Below, in pieces: positions 7,228-14,932 of a stretch of DNA of 64,000 bases. A program made the translations under genes and the position numbers. Under the pieces are notes generated by a model that had not been told where the DNA came from, searched no databases, and saw only the letters and a list, made by a program, of their open reading frames with translations. Source of the DNA: JABAAW01 sp965216605 (GTDB lineage Bacteria; Pseudomonadota; Alphaproteobacteria; JABAAW01); the NCBI GenBank assembly GCA_965216605.1, contig CBDCGG010000002.1, positions 1,364,001 through 1,428,000 of the forward strand. Direction: 5' to 3'. The first letter of the stretch is position 1. Every line of letters begins with the position of its first letter.

Positions 7228-8691
7228 CTAGCCGCACAGCCTCTTCCTCACCCGCCTCTCCCCCAACAACCCCATAATCCCCCCCACATCCGGCCCACGC
7301 TCACAGCCCAACAATCCCCTCCGCAACGGCACATATAACAATCTACCCCCAATCCCCAATGCCTCCCCCATATCCCCCAAAAATTTAACCCAATCTATAC
7401 TACTCTTATCTTCTCCCCCATCCCTTTTCTCCTCTAACAATTTCTTAACAACAGCTCCCATTTCCTCCGAAAGCAACTCCCGCCCTATCTTCGCGTCGTC
7501 CTCCGTAAAACAACGCCTCACCCAATCGCTAATCCCCAAAACATCATCGCAATTTTCACAAAACAATCGCCAAAACTTCTCTCCGTCCTCGCTATCCAAC
7601 AATTTAATCTCCTCGTCTTCTAACCTCTCCCGTATTTCCCCCCAGCTCATTTTAGAGATAACCCGCCGATTCACCTCGCGCAAATGCCCCGTGTCAAACA
7701 TCGGAGAAGCACGACCAAAATCTGCAAACGAAAAATCTCGCACCACCCCCTGCCAATCCTCGTCCCCCCGCGCGGTCTTGCTGCTGCCCAACTTCGCCAA
7801 ATACAACAGCAACGCCCTCGCCTCAATTCCCCCCTCGCGCAAAGCTCGCAACGACAAACTGCTAGCCCCCTCACGCTTTGACAAAGGAGAGTCTCCCCCC
7901 TCTCCATCGCCGCTCCGCAACAGAGGGACATGCGCCATGCGCGGCACTTTGTATCCTAAAGCCTCGAACAGCTGAGCTTGCACCGCCGAGTTCGTCGCAT
8001 GATCCTCGCCGCGAACAATATGCGAAACCCCACACTCGCCGTCATCGACAACCGAGGTCAGCGTGTACAAAGGCTGCCCGTCCTCGCGCACCAAGACAGG
8101 ATCGGAGGTGTGCGCAAAGTCAAACCTGCTCTCGCCGCGAAATAGATCGCGCACCACAAGCGATCGATGCTCCAACTTGAATCGCCAATGCGGCTTGCGT
8201 CCCTCAGCCTCGAAAGCACGCCTCCGCTCAGGGTCGAGCGAAGCGCGATCATAAACAGGAGGACGGTGCGAGCGCACCATCAAGCGTCTTGCCAACGCCA
8301 GCTCTTCTGCCGTCTCGAAACAGGGGTAGAGCCTGCCATCGTCGCGCAGCTTCTCCCGCGCTGCCTCGTAGAGCGCAAGACGCTCCGACTGGCGAAACTT
8401 CTTGTCCCACGCCGCGTCATCCCGCTCCCGCCCCGTCAAGCATCCTGTCAAGAGCCATGTTAAGTCTTCCTCGATCGCCTCCTCATACATCTGCTCCGAG
8501 CGCGCCTTGTCCGTGTCGTCTATCCGCAGCCAAAAAGCCCCTCCGCGCTGCCTCGCAAAAAGAAAGTTCAACACCGCAACACGAGCATTCCCCGCGTGCA
8601 AGTATCCCGTCGGACTGGGAGCAAAACGAAGCAAAACCTCGCTCTCCGCTTCTTGGCTCGCAGATTTCTCGTTCGCTGATTCTTGTTTCAT
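7228..8691 (-). CDS. gltX: Glutamyl-tRNA synthetase
   Basis: A cytoplasmic class I aminoacyl-tRNA synthetase that charges tRNA-Glu (and in many alphaproteobacteria tRNA-Gln, before amidation). The 487-aa product has the first signature as PSPTGYLHAGNAR (the HIGH motif in HAGN form, about residues 26-38). The catalytic-core stretches LRIDDTD and YTLTSVVDD follow, and the second signature is SPLSKREGA (KMSKR position). This variant resembles the second GltX type common in Alphaproteobacteria. The C-terminal 150 residues are poorly conserved and their codons are nearly C-free on the coding strand. The ATG directly abuts the nadE stop codon (TAGATG), so the two are translationally coupled in one transcript. 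Confidence 0.93.
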   Translation of the reverse strand: MKQESANEKSASQEAESEVLLRFAPSPTGYLHAGNARVAVLNFLFARQRGGAFWLRIDDTDKARSEQMYEEAIEEDLTWLLTGCLTGRERDDAAWDKKFRQSERLALYEAAREKLRDDGRLYPCFETAEELALARRLMVRSHRPPVYDRASLDPERRRAFEAEGRKPHWRFKLEHRSLVVRDLFRGESRFDFAHTSDPVLVREDGQPLYTLTSVVDDGECGVSHIVRGEDHATNSAVQAQLFEALGYKVPRMAHVPLLRSGDGEGGDSPLSKREGASSLSLRALREGGIEARALLLYLAKLGSSKTARGDEDWQGVVRDFSFADFGRASPMFDTGHLREVNRRVISKMSWGEIRERLEDEEIKLLDSEDGEKFWRLFCENCDDVLGISDWVRRCFTEDDAKIGRELLSEEMGAVVKKLLEEKRDGGEDKSSIDWVKFLGDMGEALGIGGRLLYVPLRRGLLGCERGPDVGGIMGLLGERRVRKRLCG

Positions 8692-9564
8692 CTAATCCTG
8701 CTCCTGCTCTTTGTCGTTTTCCCAGCAAAAGTGATTGACGATCGGATAGCGTCGATCGCGTCCGAACGCGCGCGCGCCCAACTTGGGTCCAGGCGGCGAT
8801 TGGAAACGCTTATGCTCGGCTCTCCGCAACAAGCCCGCAACCCGCTGCCGCAAGGTAGTATCGAAGGTAGCATCGAGAGAAACATCCTCGTTTTTTTCAC
8901 CCTCGATCAGCTCGCGCAAGACCGCATCCAGCTGCTGGTAAGGTGCGAGCGTATCCTCGTCGCGTTGATCGAAGCGCAACTCTGCGCTCGGTGCTTTCGT
9001 CAGAATGCGCTCAGGAATCACCGCAGAAGATTCGACAGAGGATAAGCCAGATGATCCTGATTGTTGCGCATTGCGCCACCGCGCCAAAGCATAGACCTCC
9101 GTCTTGTACAGATCCTTCAACGGAGCATACCCCCCCCCCATGTCGCCGTAGAGCGTCGTGTAACCCGTCGCAACCTCCGATTTGTTGCTGGTCGCCAGCA
9201 GCAGCGCGTCGTGGCGGTTCGCATACGCCATCAGAAAGATCGCACGCAAGCGCGCCTGAATATTTTCAAAAACAACCCCCTCGCATGTCTCGCCCAACGC
9301 CTGCTCGAAGCCGTGCGTCACCGCGCGCATCGCCTCCTCAATCGCAATCTCCTTGAGCGAGATTCCCAAGCGCGTCGCCAACAAACGCGCATCCTCACAG
9401 CTCTCCTCGCTCGTGTAAGGGGAGGGCAAAAACAGCGCACGCACACGCTCCGCCCCTATCGCCTCGCAGGCAAGCAGCGCGCACAAGGCAGAATCGATTC
9501 CCCCCGAAAGTCCCAACACAACCTCGCGCAAGCCGCTTTTGCGCGCGTAGTCTCGAATGCCCAT
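8692..9564 (-). CDS. nadE: NAD synthetase, ATP-dependent synthetase half (frameshifted nadE)
   Basis: This 290-aa reading frame is the C-terminal part of glutamine-dependent NAD+ synthetase. It carries the ATP-pyrophosphatase P-loop LGLSGGIDSAL (about residues 17-27) and the conserved blocks LATSNKSEVATGYTTLYGD and YKTEVYALARW. Coding resemblance extends upstream of the ATG: the same frame reads LPPWEELGWQGIKMGIRDY, which matches the domain junction of intact NadE. It therefore belongs to the same gene as the glutaminase half and is separated from it by a frameshift at 9599-9619. A free-standing synthetase half could still use ammonia if translation restarts at 9564, but the ribosome site there is poor. 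Confidence 0.85.
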   Translation of the reverse strand: MGIRDYARKSGLREVVLGLSGGIDSALCALLACEAIGAERVRALFLPSPYTSEESCEDARLLATRLGISLKEIAIEEAMRAVTHGFEQALGETCEGVVFENIQARLRAIFLMAYANRHDALLLATSNKSEVATGYTTLYGDMGGGYAPLKDLYKTEVYALARWRNAQQSGSSGLSSVESSAVIPERILTKAPSAELRFDQRDEDTLAPYQQLDAVLRELIEGEKNEDVSLDATFDTTLRQRVAGLLRRAEHKRFQSPPGPKLGARAFGRDRRYPIVNHFCWENDKEQEQD

Positions 9565-9566
9565 TT

Positions 9567-10475
9567 TTATTCCCTGCCAGCCGAGCTCCTCCCATGGTGG
9601 TAGCGAGGCGGTAGCGAGGGTGATTTTTTGTCCTTGTCGAGAGGTGTAAGCCCTCCGTCGTGAAAGCGAAAGAGCTCGATCGCCTCTTCAAAAAAGGGCA
9701 TACGGTAAATTTTCTCGCAAGATTCTTTGCAAGATTCTTCTTCCTCTGGATTGAGCGCAAAGGAGCCTCCGTCGAAGAGCAGCTCGTCCTGCCCACCCAC
9801 TTGGTTTACATACAGCAGAGGTACGCCATGACGGGCGACAAGCGCGTTCGCCACCTTGCTGCGTCGCAACGCCTTGCCGTGCTCGAAGGGCGAGGCGTTC
9901 AGCACGAGAAAAAGATCCACCTCGCTACGCGCGAGCGATTCTGCCACTTCAGGCTGCCACATGTCCTCGCAGATCATAATCCCCAGCCGCAAATCCTTGA
10001 ATAGGAGGGGGGTGCTTTCCGTGTCGCTTGCTGAGAAATATCGTTGCTCGTCAAAAACACCATAGTTAGGAAGCAAGCTCTTGTCGCACCAACTCGGTGG
10101 CGCGTTGGGAGTGAGCAGCACGGCAGAATTGAACAGATTTTTTATTGAAGAAGAACTAGCACGCTTCGTCTCGCGGCGCGGCGCGCCTAGCAGCAGGCTC
10201 GCGCGCCCGTCGGCATCGATGGCACGCTGTAGGGTTTGCAAGCCTGCCTCGCAAGCGTCTAAGAAGCTGTCGTCGAGCAGCAGGTCGTCGGGCTGATAAC
10301 CGCAGATCGCGAGTTCCGAGCAAACTGCCAAATCCAGCTTCGGCTCGACGCGCAGGGCTTGTTCGCGCGCGCGCAACAAGGATTGCACATTGCCTTGCAC
10401 ATTACCTTGCCCATTACCTTGGATGTCTCCCAGCGTTGGATTGCTCTGCACGGCGGCTAAAAGCAGCGTGGGCAA
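9567..10475 (-). CDS. nadE: NAD synthetase, glutaminase (CN-hydrolase) half (frameshifted nadE)
   Basis: The N-terminal half of glutamine-dependent NAD+ synthetase, which releases ammonia from glutamine for the synthetase half. The frame starts near AAVQSNPTLGDIQGN. The nitrilase-fold catalytic triad is visible: Glu in CSELAICGYQPDDLL, Lys in CDKSLLPNYGVFDE, Cys in GIMICEDMW. It then runs out of frame into RYHHGRSSAGRE and a stop. Removing one copy of the 11-bp tandem duplication at 9599-9619 joins it seamlessly to the downstream half, giving about 590 aa. I place the start at a TTG near 10475 because longer readings overlap the upstream GST gene; the exact start is uncertain. A 12-bp triple repeat (10384-10419) encodes QGNGQGNVQGNVQ near the N-terminus. 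Confidence 0.8.
   Translation of the reverse strand: MPTLLLAAVQSNPTLGDIQGNGQGNVQGNVQSLLRAREQALRVEPKLDLAVCSELAICGYQPDDLLLDDSFLDACEAGLQTLQRAIDADGRASLLLGAPRRETKRASSSSIKNLFNSAVLLTPNAPPSWCDKSLLPNYGVFDEQRYFSASDTESTPLLFKDLRLGIMICEDMWQPEVAESLARSEVDLFLVLNASPFEHGKALRRSKVANALVARHGVPLLYVNQVGGQDELLFDGGSFALNPEEEESCKESCEKIYRMPFFEEAIELFRFHDGGLTPLDKDKKSPSLPPRYHHGRSSAGRE
9599..9619 (-). repeat. 11-bp tandem duplication that frameshifts nadE
   Basis: GGTAGCGAGG occurs at 9599-9608 and again at 9610-9619, a period of 11 bp. On the coding strand this reads CCTCGCTACCG then CCTCGCTACC. Deleting one unit restores PSLPPWEELGWQGIKMGIRDY in one frame. Confidence 0.9.
10384..10419 (-). repeat. Triple 12-bp tandem repeat inside nadE
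   Basis: Units TGCACATTGCCT, TGCACATTACCT and TGCCCATTACCT (plus strand) follow one another. They add in-frame copies of the tetrapeptide QGN(G/V) near the start of the glutaminase domain, a place where NadE proteins normally have no such loop. Confidence 0.85.
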
Positions 10476-10491
10476 ACGGAGTGTGGGCTTT

Positions 10492-11154
10492 TCAGTGTCG
10501 ATGCTTCGCCTCGGCAGGAGGTTTTTGCGGATACTTCTCGTACGCTGCCTTGACCTTCTCCCGCCCCCCCATACGCGCAAGCCACGCCTTGGCGTGGGGA
10601 AAGTTCTCGATTGCAATCCCCTGCGCCACATGGCGAGAGGGGTTTGTCCAAGGGTAGGTGGCGAAGTCTGCTATCGAGAGTTCCTTGCCGCCGAGCCACT
10701 CGCTTTCTTGCAAGCGACGATTCAAAACACGATAGAGCCGTTGCGCTTCGGTGGTGTAGCGTTCCAAGCCGTAGGCTATGCGCTCAGGCGCGTACATGGC
10801 GAAATGGTGCGCCTGTCCCAGCATGGGTCCGAGGCTGGCGTTCTGCCAAAAAAGCCACACGAGCGTCTCCATACGCTCCTTCGTGTCCGAGCTGATAAAT
10901 CGCCCCGTCTTCTCGGCGAGGTAGAGCAGGATCGCTCCCGATTCGAAGAGCGCGATCCTGCCGCCGTCCACAGCCTCGTCGTCGGTCAGGGCGGGAATCT
11001 TGTTGTTTGGACTGATCGCCAAGAAGGCTTCCGAAAACTGCTCGTCCTTGGAGAAATCGATCTCGACCGCCTTATAGTCCGCCTCCAGCTCCTCCAGCAA
11101 AAGGATGGGCTTCATGCCGTTGGGCGTCGATGAGTTCGTATAAAGTGTTAGCAT
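10492..11154 (-). CDS. Glutathione S-transferase, YfcG/Nu-class-like
   Basis: A 220-aa soluble protein with a thioredoxin-fold N-terminal domain and an all-helical C-terminal domain. It begins MLTLYTNSSTPNGMKPILLLEE. The N-terminal TPNG and the later ISPNNKIPAL match the YfcG-type disulfide-bond oxidoreductases and Nu-class transferases, in which a Thr/Asn pair near the N-terminus contacts glutathione. The following ESGAILLYLAEK is the usual glutathione-binding turn. The C-terminal domain has YPWTNPSRH in place of the more common aromatic pocket. It has GGAG 6 nt before its ATG and its own promoter (11171-11199). It is the first gene of a minus-strand run GST-nadE-gltX, with nadE starting near its stop codon. 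Confidence 0.88.
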   Translation of the reverse strand: MLTLYTNSSTPNGMKPILLLEELEADYKAVEIDFSKDEQFSEAFLAISPNNKIPALTDDEAVDGGRIALFESGAILLYLAEKTGRFISSDTKERMETLVWLFWQNASLGPMLGQAHHFAMYAPERIAYGLERYTTEAQRLYRVLNRRLQESEWLGGKELSIADFATYPWTNPSRHVAQGIAIENFPHAKAWLARMGGREKVKAAYEKYPQKPPAEAKHRH

Positions 11155-11170
11155 ATTATTCTCCGTGTTT

Positions 11171-11222
11171 ATCTTAAATGGTTAAAAAAGTCCTTGCAAC
11201 GCAACAAAAAAAATGCTAGAGT
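11171..11222. promoter_or_regulatory. Divergent promoters sharing one palindromic -35 hexamer (GST / hfq)
   Basis: TTGCAA at 11194-11199 is its own reverse complement. Rightward it is followed by exactly 17 bp and TAGAGT (11217-11222), driving hfq-hflX. Leftward it is followed by exactly 17 bp and TAAGAT on the minus strand (11171-11176), driving the GST gene. The two promoters should therefore compete for polymerase. Confidence 0.6.
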
Positions 11223-11503
11223 CAGCGCAGACAAAACAATTGCTTGGGCGATGAAGGTCGAATGGGAGGTTAGAAGGGGCGATAAGGGTAAAGGGGGAGG
11301 GAAGAAACAGACACTTTTGACGAGAGGAAACGCAGCAAAGAAGGGTCAGAAGAGCTCACGGTTGCAGGGAACGATACAAAAAATGCGGACAAGCATTCGT
11401 CTAGGTTAATAAGGTACTCTAGCCCCCGCTCATTTTTGTGTCAACTCCGCCTCGCAAGAGGCGGATACAAGCCAGAAGGCTTTGCAAATCCAGGAGAACT
11501 GCC
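11223..11503 (+). promoter_or_regulatory. Long hfq leader with a GNRA-like hairpin
   Basis: About 280 nt separate the predicted transcription start from the hfq ATG. The leader contains a hairpin AATGC/GCATT near 11380-11395. A strong one follows at 11446-11465, where TCCGCCTC and GAGGCGGA close a GCAA tetraloop. AGGAG precedes the ATG. Hfq is autoregulated in several bacteria; this leader could serve that, by inference. A short TTG-initiated reading frame inside it has no coding character. Confidence 0.4.
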
Positions 11504-11713
11504 ATGACCGAGAATATTCAACAATCGTTTTTGAACACCGTCGTAGACAGCAAGGCGAGCGTGACCGTCTATCTGACGAACGGAGTCAAATTACAGGGGC
11601 GCGTTGTGCGCTACGACCAAGCCTGCCTCCTTCTTTCCCGCCACGAACACTCGCAGCTTGTCTACAAGCATGCAATCTCGACGATCTTGCCCGACGAAGC
11701 CGTCGCCTTGTAA
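11504..11713 (+). CDS. hfq: RNA-binding protein Hfq
   Basis: A 69-aa Sm-like protein that forms hexameric rings and pairs small RNAs with mRNAs. The Sm1 motif is VTVYLTNGVKLQGRVVRYDQACLLL and the Sm2 motif is LVYKHAISTILP, where the family's Y/F-KHA-I-S-T-I RNA-binding pocket is intact. The N-terminal QQSFLNTVV carries the proximal-face Gln and Phe residues. The C-terminal tail is nearly absent, as in many alphaproteobacteria. I chose the ATG at 11504, with AGGAG 8 nt upstream, over upstream in-frame starts that would add an Arg-rich, non-conserved leader. hflX starts 20 nt after the stop, the usual hfq-hflX operon. Confidence 0.96.
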   Translation: MTENIQQSFLNTVVDSKASVTVYLTNGVKLQGRVVRYDQACLLLSRHEHSQLVYKHAISTILPDEAVAL

Positions 11714-11732
11714 CAATTATCGCACATCGCGG

Positions 11733-13058
11733 ATGGTACCAAGAAAGCAACGCCGCCCGCACGGCACGGACTCGAAGGACAAGTCGTCCGATTCCCTCGT
11801 TCCTCGACGAGGTTGCGTCGTCTATGTAGATCTGTCTAGAGTAGGGCGTAGCCTTTGCGACCACTCTAGAACGCCAAAAGAATCACAACGAGACCCTAAA
11901 CATTGTCTCGAAGAAATGGCGAGGCTCGCTCGCTCATCGGGCTTGTCGCTCCAAGTTGTCTCAAAACAAACGCTTGTCGTCAATCGAGCGTCGGCAGCAA
12001 CCCTGCTCGGTAAAGGGCAGGTAGAAGCCTTGCGTACGCTCGTCAAAGATCTGACAATCGAAATTGTCTGTCTCGACGCGCCGCTCGGTGCGCTGCAACA
12101 GCGCAACCTAGAACGCGCGTTGGATTGTCGCGTGCTCGATCGCACCGCGCTCATCCTGACAATCTTCGCCGCTAATGCGCAAAGCCAAGAAGGACGCTTG
12201 CAAGTCGCGCGCGCGCAATGCGCATGGCAAAAATCAAGGCTCGCGCATGCTTGGCAACACTTAGAACGACAAAGGGGAGGGCGAGGATTCCTCGCAGGAC
12301 CGGGAGAACGACAGATAGAACTCGATAGGCGCACGCTTGAAAAAACTCAACAAAGCCTCGATAAAAAACTACGAAAACTCAACGCACGACGATCGCTGCA
12401 ACGCCGTGCGCGCCGAGGATGCACGCTCGCTGCCTTGACGGGCTACACAAATTCCGGCAAATCGACCCTGTTCAACCGCCTGCTCGCGCTACCGCAAGGC
12501 ATGCGTCAAGCCGTGAAACAACAACCCTTCCTCACCCTCGATACGAAGATCGCGCGTTGGCGCGACGCTTCCTCATCGGCTAGCGGAAACGGCAGCACGA
12601 CATTGCTGCTGGCAGACACCGTAGGATTCATCGCCGACCTGCCCACCTTTCTGATCGACGCATTCAATGCCACGCTGGAAGAGGTCGTGCAAGCCGACAT
12701 CGTCTTGCATGTGCGCGACATCGTAGCCCAAGACAGCGCCGAGCAGAAACACGAGGTGTTGCGCGTCTTGCAACGATTGGGCTGCAAAGGCAGAATCGTC
12801 GAGGTATGGAACAAAGTCGACAAACTGCCACACTCGCAACGCTTTGCTACCCTAGAAGCTGCCAGAGCCTGCGACGCTGTTCTTGTCTCTGCGCTTTCGG
12901 GCGAGGGGTGTGAGGCGTTGCAGAGTCTCGTCGCAGGACTTTCTAACGCAGGATTGCCTCACGCAGAATTTTCTCCCGCAGAATTTTCTCAAGTAAGCGC
13001 GCCTCTAGAATCCTTTGCGGCACACCCATCGATAGACGGCGAAGGCGAGCAGCCCTGA
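11733..13058 (+). CDS. hflX: Ribosome-splitting GTPase HflX
   Basis: A 441-aa GTPase of the OBG-HflX group that dissociates or rescues stalled ribosomes, notably under heat stress. The N-terminal HflX domain includes LLGKGQVEAL and the conserved glycine-rich block GGRGFLAGPGERQIELDRR, followed by a coiled coil. The G domain shows G1 GYTNSGKST, G3 DTVGF, G4 NKVD and G5 SALSG in order. I start at the ATG at 11733 because the longer reading overlaps hfq. The tail (after about residue 405) contains a 15-bp tandem duplication at 12962-12991 encoding AEFSP/AEFSQ. The last 54 bp overlap the convergent MATE gene. Confidence 0.93.
   Translation: MVPRKQRRPHGTDSKDKSSDSLVPRRGCVVYVDLSRVGRSLCDHSRTPKESQRDPKHCLEEMARLARSSGLSLQVVSKQTLVVNRASAATLLGKGQVEALRTLVKDLTIEIVCLDAPLGALQQRNLERALDCRVLDRTALILTIFAANAQSQEGRLQVARAQCAWQKSRLAHAWQHLERQRGGRGFLAGPGERQIELDRRTLEKTQQSLDKKLRKLNARRSLQRRARRGCTLAALTGYTNSGKSTLFNRLLALPQGMRQAVKQQPFLTLDTKIARWRDASSSASGNGSTTLLLADTVGFIADLPTFLIDAFNATLEEVVQADIVLHVRDIVAQDSAEQKHEVLRVLQRLGCKGRIVEVWNKVDKLPHSQRFATLEAARACDAVLVSALSGEGCEALQSLVAGLSNAGLPHAEFSPAEFSQVSAPLESFAAHPSIDGEGEQP
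12962..12991 (+). repeat. 15-bp tandem duplication in the hflX tail
   Basis: CGCAGAATTTTCTCC is followed directly by CGCAGAATTTTCTCA. It is in frame and lies in the poorly conserved C-terminal extension, which also overlaps the start of the MATE 3' region. Confidence 0.9.
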
Positions 13059-14396
13059 GGCTAGGTTGGCTGCGATCTCGCTCAACAAAATTCCCTCGAC
13101 ACCTAGTAACTTTGAGGCAAGGTAGGCGACAGGCACATAAAGCACAAACCAATGCACCGCCTCGCTCGAGAAGGCGTAGAGGGGTTTCGCGATGCCGTAG
13201 AAGAAAGAGCCGAGCAGCATCACGATCCCTGCAAAGGCAAAACTGCAAGGGATGTAGCGAAAGTAGAAGGTTGTCCAAGCTACGAAGTCGTCGCCGTTGC
13301 CGAACAGCTCGGCGATCGGTCGGGCAAACAAGAACAGAGGTAGCGTGCTGATCGCTCCCCACAGCAAGGCAACGCGGGTTGCCACCCTCCCTGCTTCCTC
13401 GACGCGTGCGCGATGCGTTCCTCCCCAGTTTTGTGCGACGATCGGAATCAGGGCGACCGCCATCGCGTAGTAGGGCAGGAAGACGATGGCGTAAAGGCGC
13501 GTGACCACGCCGTAGGTGGCAACCGCTTGCGTGCCGAAGCCGGCGAGAAGGGTTACCATGTAGATCTCCGTCGCGGGCTGGACGATATTTTGTCCTGAGG
13601 CAGGTATGGCGAAGCGTATTAATCGAACAAAATCTGCGAGCAGCTCTTTGAGCCCTCCTCGTATTTTGCCCAAGATCTTGTAGTGCGTCAGTCCCCACAG
13701 CAAGAGGAGGCATCCCACCGCACGCGCGATCAGGGTTGCCCAAGCTGCCCCTGCGATCTCCAGACGAGGAAAGCCCCATAAGCCGAAGATCAGCAGAGGA
13801 TCGAGGACGATGTTCATCAACGAGGCGCACAGCATGATCATCCCAGGAAAGATGGCGATTCCGTGTGCGCGCAGAACATGGTTGACGACGATCAGCAGCG
13901 TCAGCATGGGAGAACTCGCATACCATATACGCATGTAGATTTTGATGAACGACAGCGTCTCGGCGTTGGCTCCCATGGCTTTGAAGACGGGTTCGATCGT
14001 GAAAAAACCTAGCGTGGCAAGCGCGATCCCGTACAGCAAGGCGAGCAGCACGGCAGAACTCCCCAACCCGTAGGCTTCCTGCGGCTTGCCTGCGCCTAGT
14101 GCTTGGGCGATCAGGGCTGTCGCCGCGATGCCGAGCGCAATCGAGAGCGTGATGAAGCCGAAAAGCAGAGGAAAGACAAAACTGATGGCAGCCAGCTGCA
14201 CTGTGCCGAGTTTGCCGACGAAGAAGACATCGGCAAGGTTGAAAAGAAAGATACCCAAAAGCCCCACAACCGTAGGCCAAGCCAAGCGTAAGATATTGAC
14301 GAGGATGCTCCCTTGCGTCAGCCTCGCGTGTTGGTTCTCGCTTTGCGTTGCGCGGCCGCTCGTGATGCGAACGCCGCGCCGTCTAGAATCGCTCAT
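13005..14396 (-). CDS. MATE-family multidrug/metabolite efflux protein
   Basis: A 463-aa inner-membrane exporter with 12 predicted helices in two halves, each beginning with the MATE pattern. The first half begins ILRLAWPTVVGLLGIFLFNLADVFFVGKLG. The second begins FVRLIRFAIPASGQNIVQPATEIYMVTLL. Between them lies the LRAHGIAIFPGMI...NIVLDPLLIFG signature. Family members export cationic drugs or metabolites with sodium or proton coupling; the substrate cannot be read from sequence. The start ATG at 14396 lies next to TAATAT, and no clear ribosome site is seen. The gene is convergent with hflX and their 3' ends overlap by 54 bp, so readthrough would give antisense RNA. The next gene on the same strand is the Fe-S carrier, 62 bp upstream. 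Confidence 0.92.
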   Translation of the reverse strand: MSDSRRRGVRITSGRATQSENQHARLTQGSILVNILRLAWPTVVGLLGIFLFNLADVFFVGKLGTVQLAAISFVFPLLFGFITLSIALGIAATALIAQALGAGKPQEAYGLGSSAVLLALLYGIALATLGFFTIEPVFKAMGANAETLSFIKIYMRIWYASSPMLTLLIVVNHVLRAHGIAIFPGMIMLCASLMNIVLDPLLIFGLWGFPRLEIAGAAWATLIARAVGCLLLLWGLTHYKILGKIRGGLKELLADFVRLIRFAIPASGQNIVQPATEIYMVTLLAGFGTQAVATYGVVTRLYAIVFLPYYAMAVALIPIVAQNWGGTHRARVEEAGRVATRVALLWGAISTLPLFLFARPIAELFGNGDDFVAWTTFYFRYIPCSFAFAGIVMLLGSFFYGIAKPLYAFSSEAVHWFVLYVPVAYLASKLLGVEGILLSEIAANLASGLLAFAVYRWVCRKGF

Positions 14397-14458
14397 ATAT
14401 TAGCCGAGCAATACCAAAGGTCGATTATTCATCTTGTTTCCTCTCTTTATCTTTCGAG

Positions 14459-14833
14459 TCATCCGAAGGCGACGCTTTCTCCGCATCCGCAGCGCGCCGT
14501 TGCTTTCGGGCTAGTAAAGACAAACCCGCTGGAGAGGTTTGTTTCTTTGTGATCGATTTCTGTTCCTAGCAGGAACATGGTTGCGACGGGGTCGATGTGC
14601 AGGTCTACTCCTTTAACATGTTGGCGGATATCGCTGCTTTGCGCTTTTGTTGCTGCTACATAGTTCAGATCAAAACTCATGCCGGCGCAGCCTCCTTTCT
14701 TCAGCGAGAGGCGGAGCGCGCAGATCTCTTCGCCGCGTCGGGTTGATTCTTCGGCAAGCATGGTGCGAAGACGTTCGAGCGCTCGATCGGTCACGACGAC
14801 GATGGCTTCGCTGTTTGTGTCTTTCTGCTTCAT
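14459..14833 (-). CDS. sufA: A-type iron-sulfur carrier (HesB/IscA family)
   Basis: A 124-aa Fe-S carrier that receives clusters from the SufBCD scaffold and passes them to client proteins. The three family cysteines are present: Cys in KKGGCAGMSFDL and the pair in CGCGESVAFG near the C-terminus. VDPVATMFLLGTEIDH, with Ile for Val at its start, is the conserved middle block. It could equally be an ErpA or IscA orthologue; sufA is preferred because sufT-sufS-sufD-sufC lies 0.6 kb upstream on the same strand. Its leader holds a CTCTTCCTTG tandem repeat (14844-14863), which on the coding strand is a run of purine-rich GGAAGAG words that could act as the ribosome site. Confidence 0.75.
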   Translation of the reverse strand: MKQKDTNSEAIVVVTDRALERLRTMLAEESTRRGEEICALRLSLKKGGCAGMSFDLNYVAATKAQSSDIRQHVKGVDLHIDPVATMFLLGTEIDHKETNLSSGFVFTSPKATARCGCGESVAFG

Positions 14834-14843
14834 TTCTTATTAG

Positions 14844-14863
14844 TCTCTTCCTTGCTCTTCCTT
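14844..14863 (-). repeat. 10-bp tandem duplication upstream of the A-type carrier
   Basis: CTCTTCCTTG occurs twice in direct succession, with a third imperfect copy following. It lies 11 bp upstream of the start codon. Confidence 0.85.
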
Positions 14864-14932
14864 GTCTCTTCCTCGTTTGCGCCTTCTTGTGTATTGTAGC
14901 ATTCTTGTCAAGCTTTGGGGGAGGAAATTGTT

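Noticed and set aside
9606..9632. Programmed -1 frameshift at the A6 tract in nadE
   Set aside because: The tract CAAAAAAT is not a full slippery heptamer, and the nearby 11-bp duplication explains the frame change exactly.
10475..10631. Longer N-terminus for the NadE glutaminase half
   Set aside because: The extra 52 residues overlap the GST gene in another frame and are Arg-rich with no family similarity.
11194..11409. 71-codon frame upstream of hfq
   Set aside because: It begins at a TTG inside the predicted -35 hexamer, has no ribosome site, and its Lys/Gly-rich product has no coding character.
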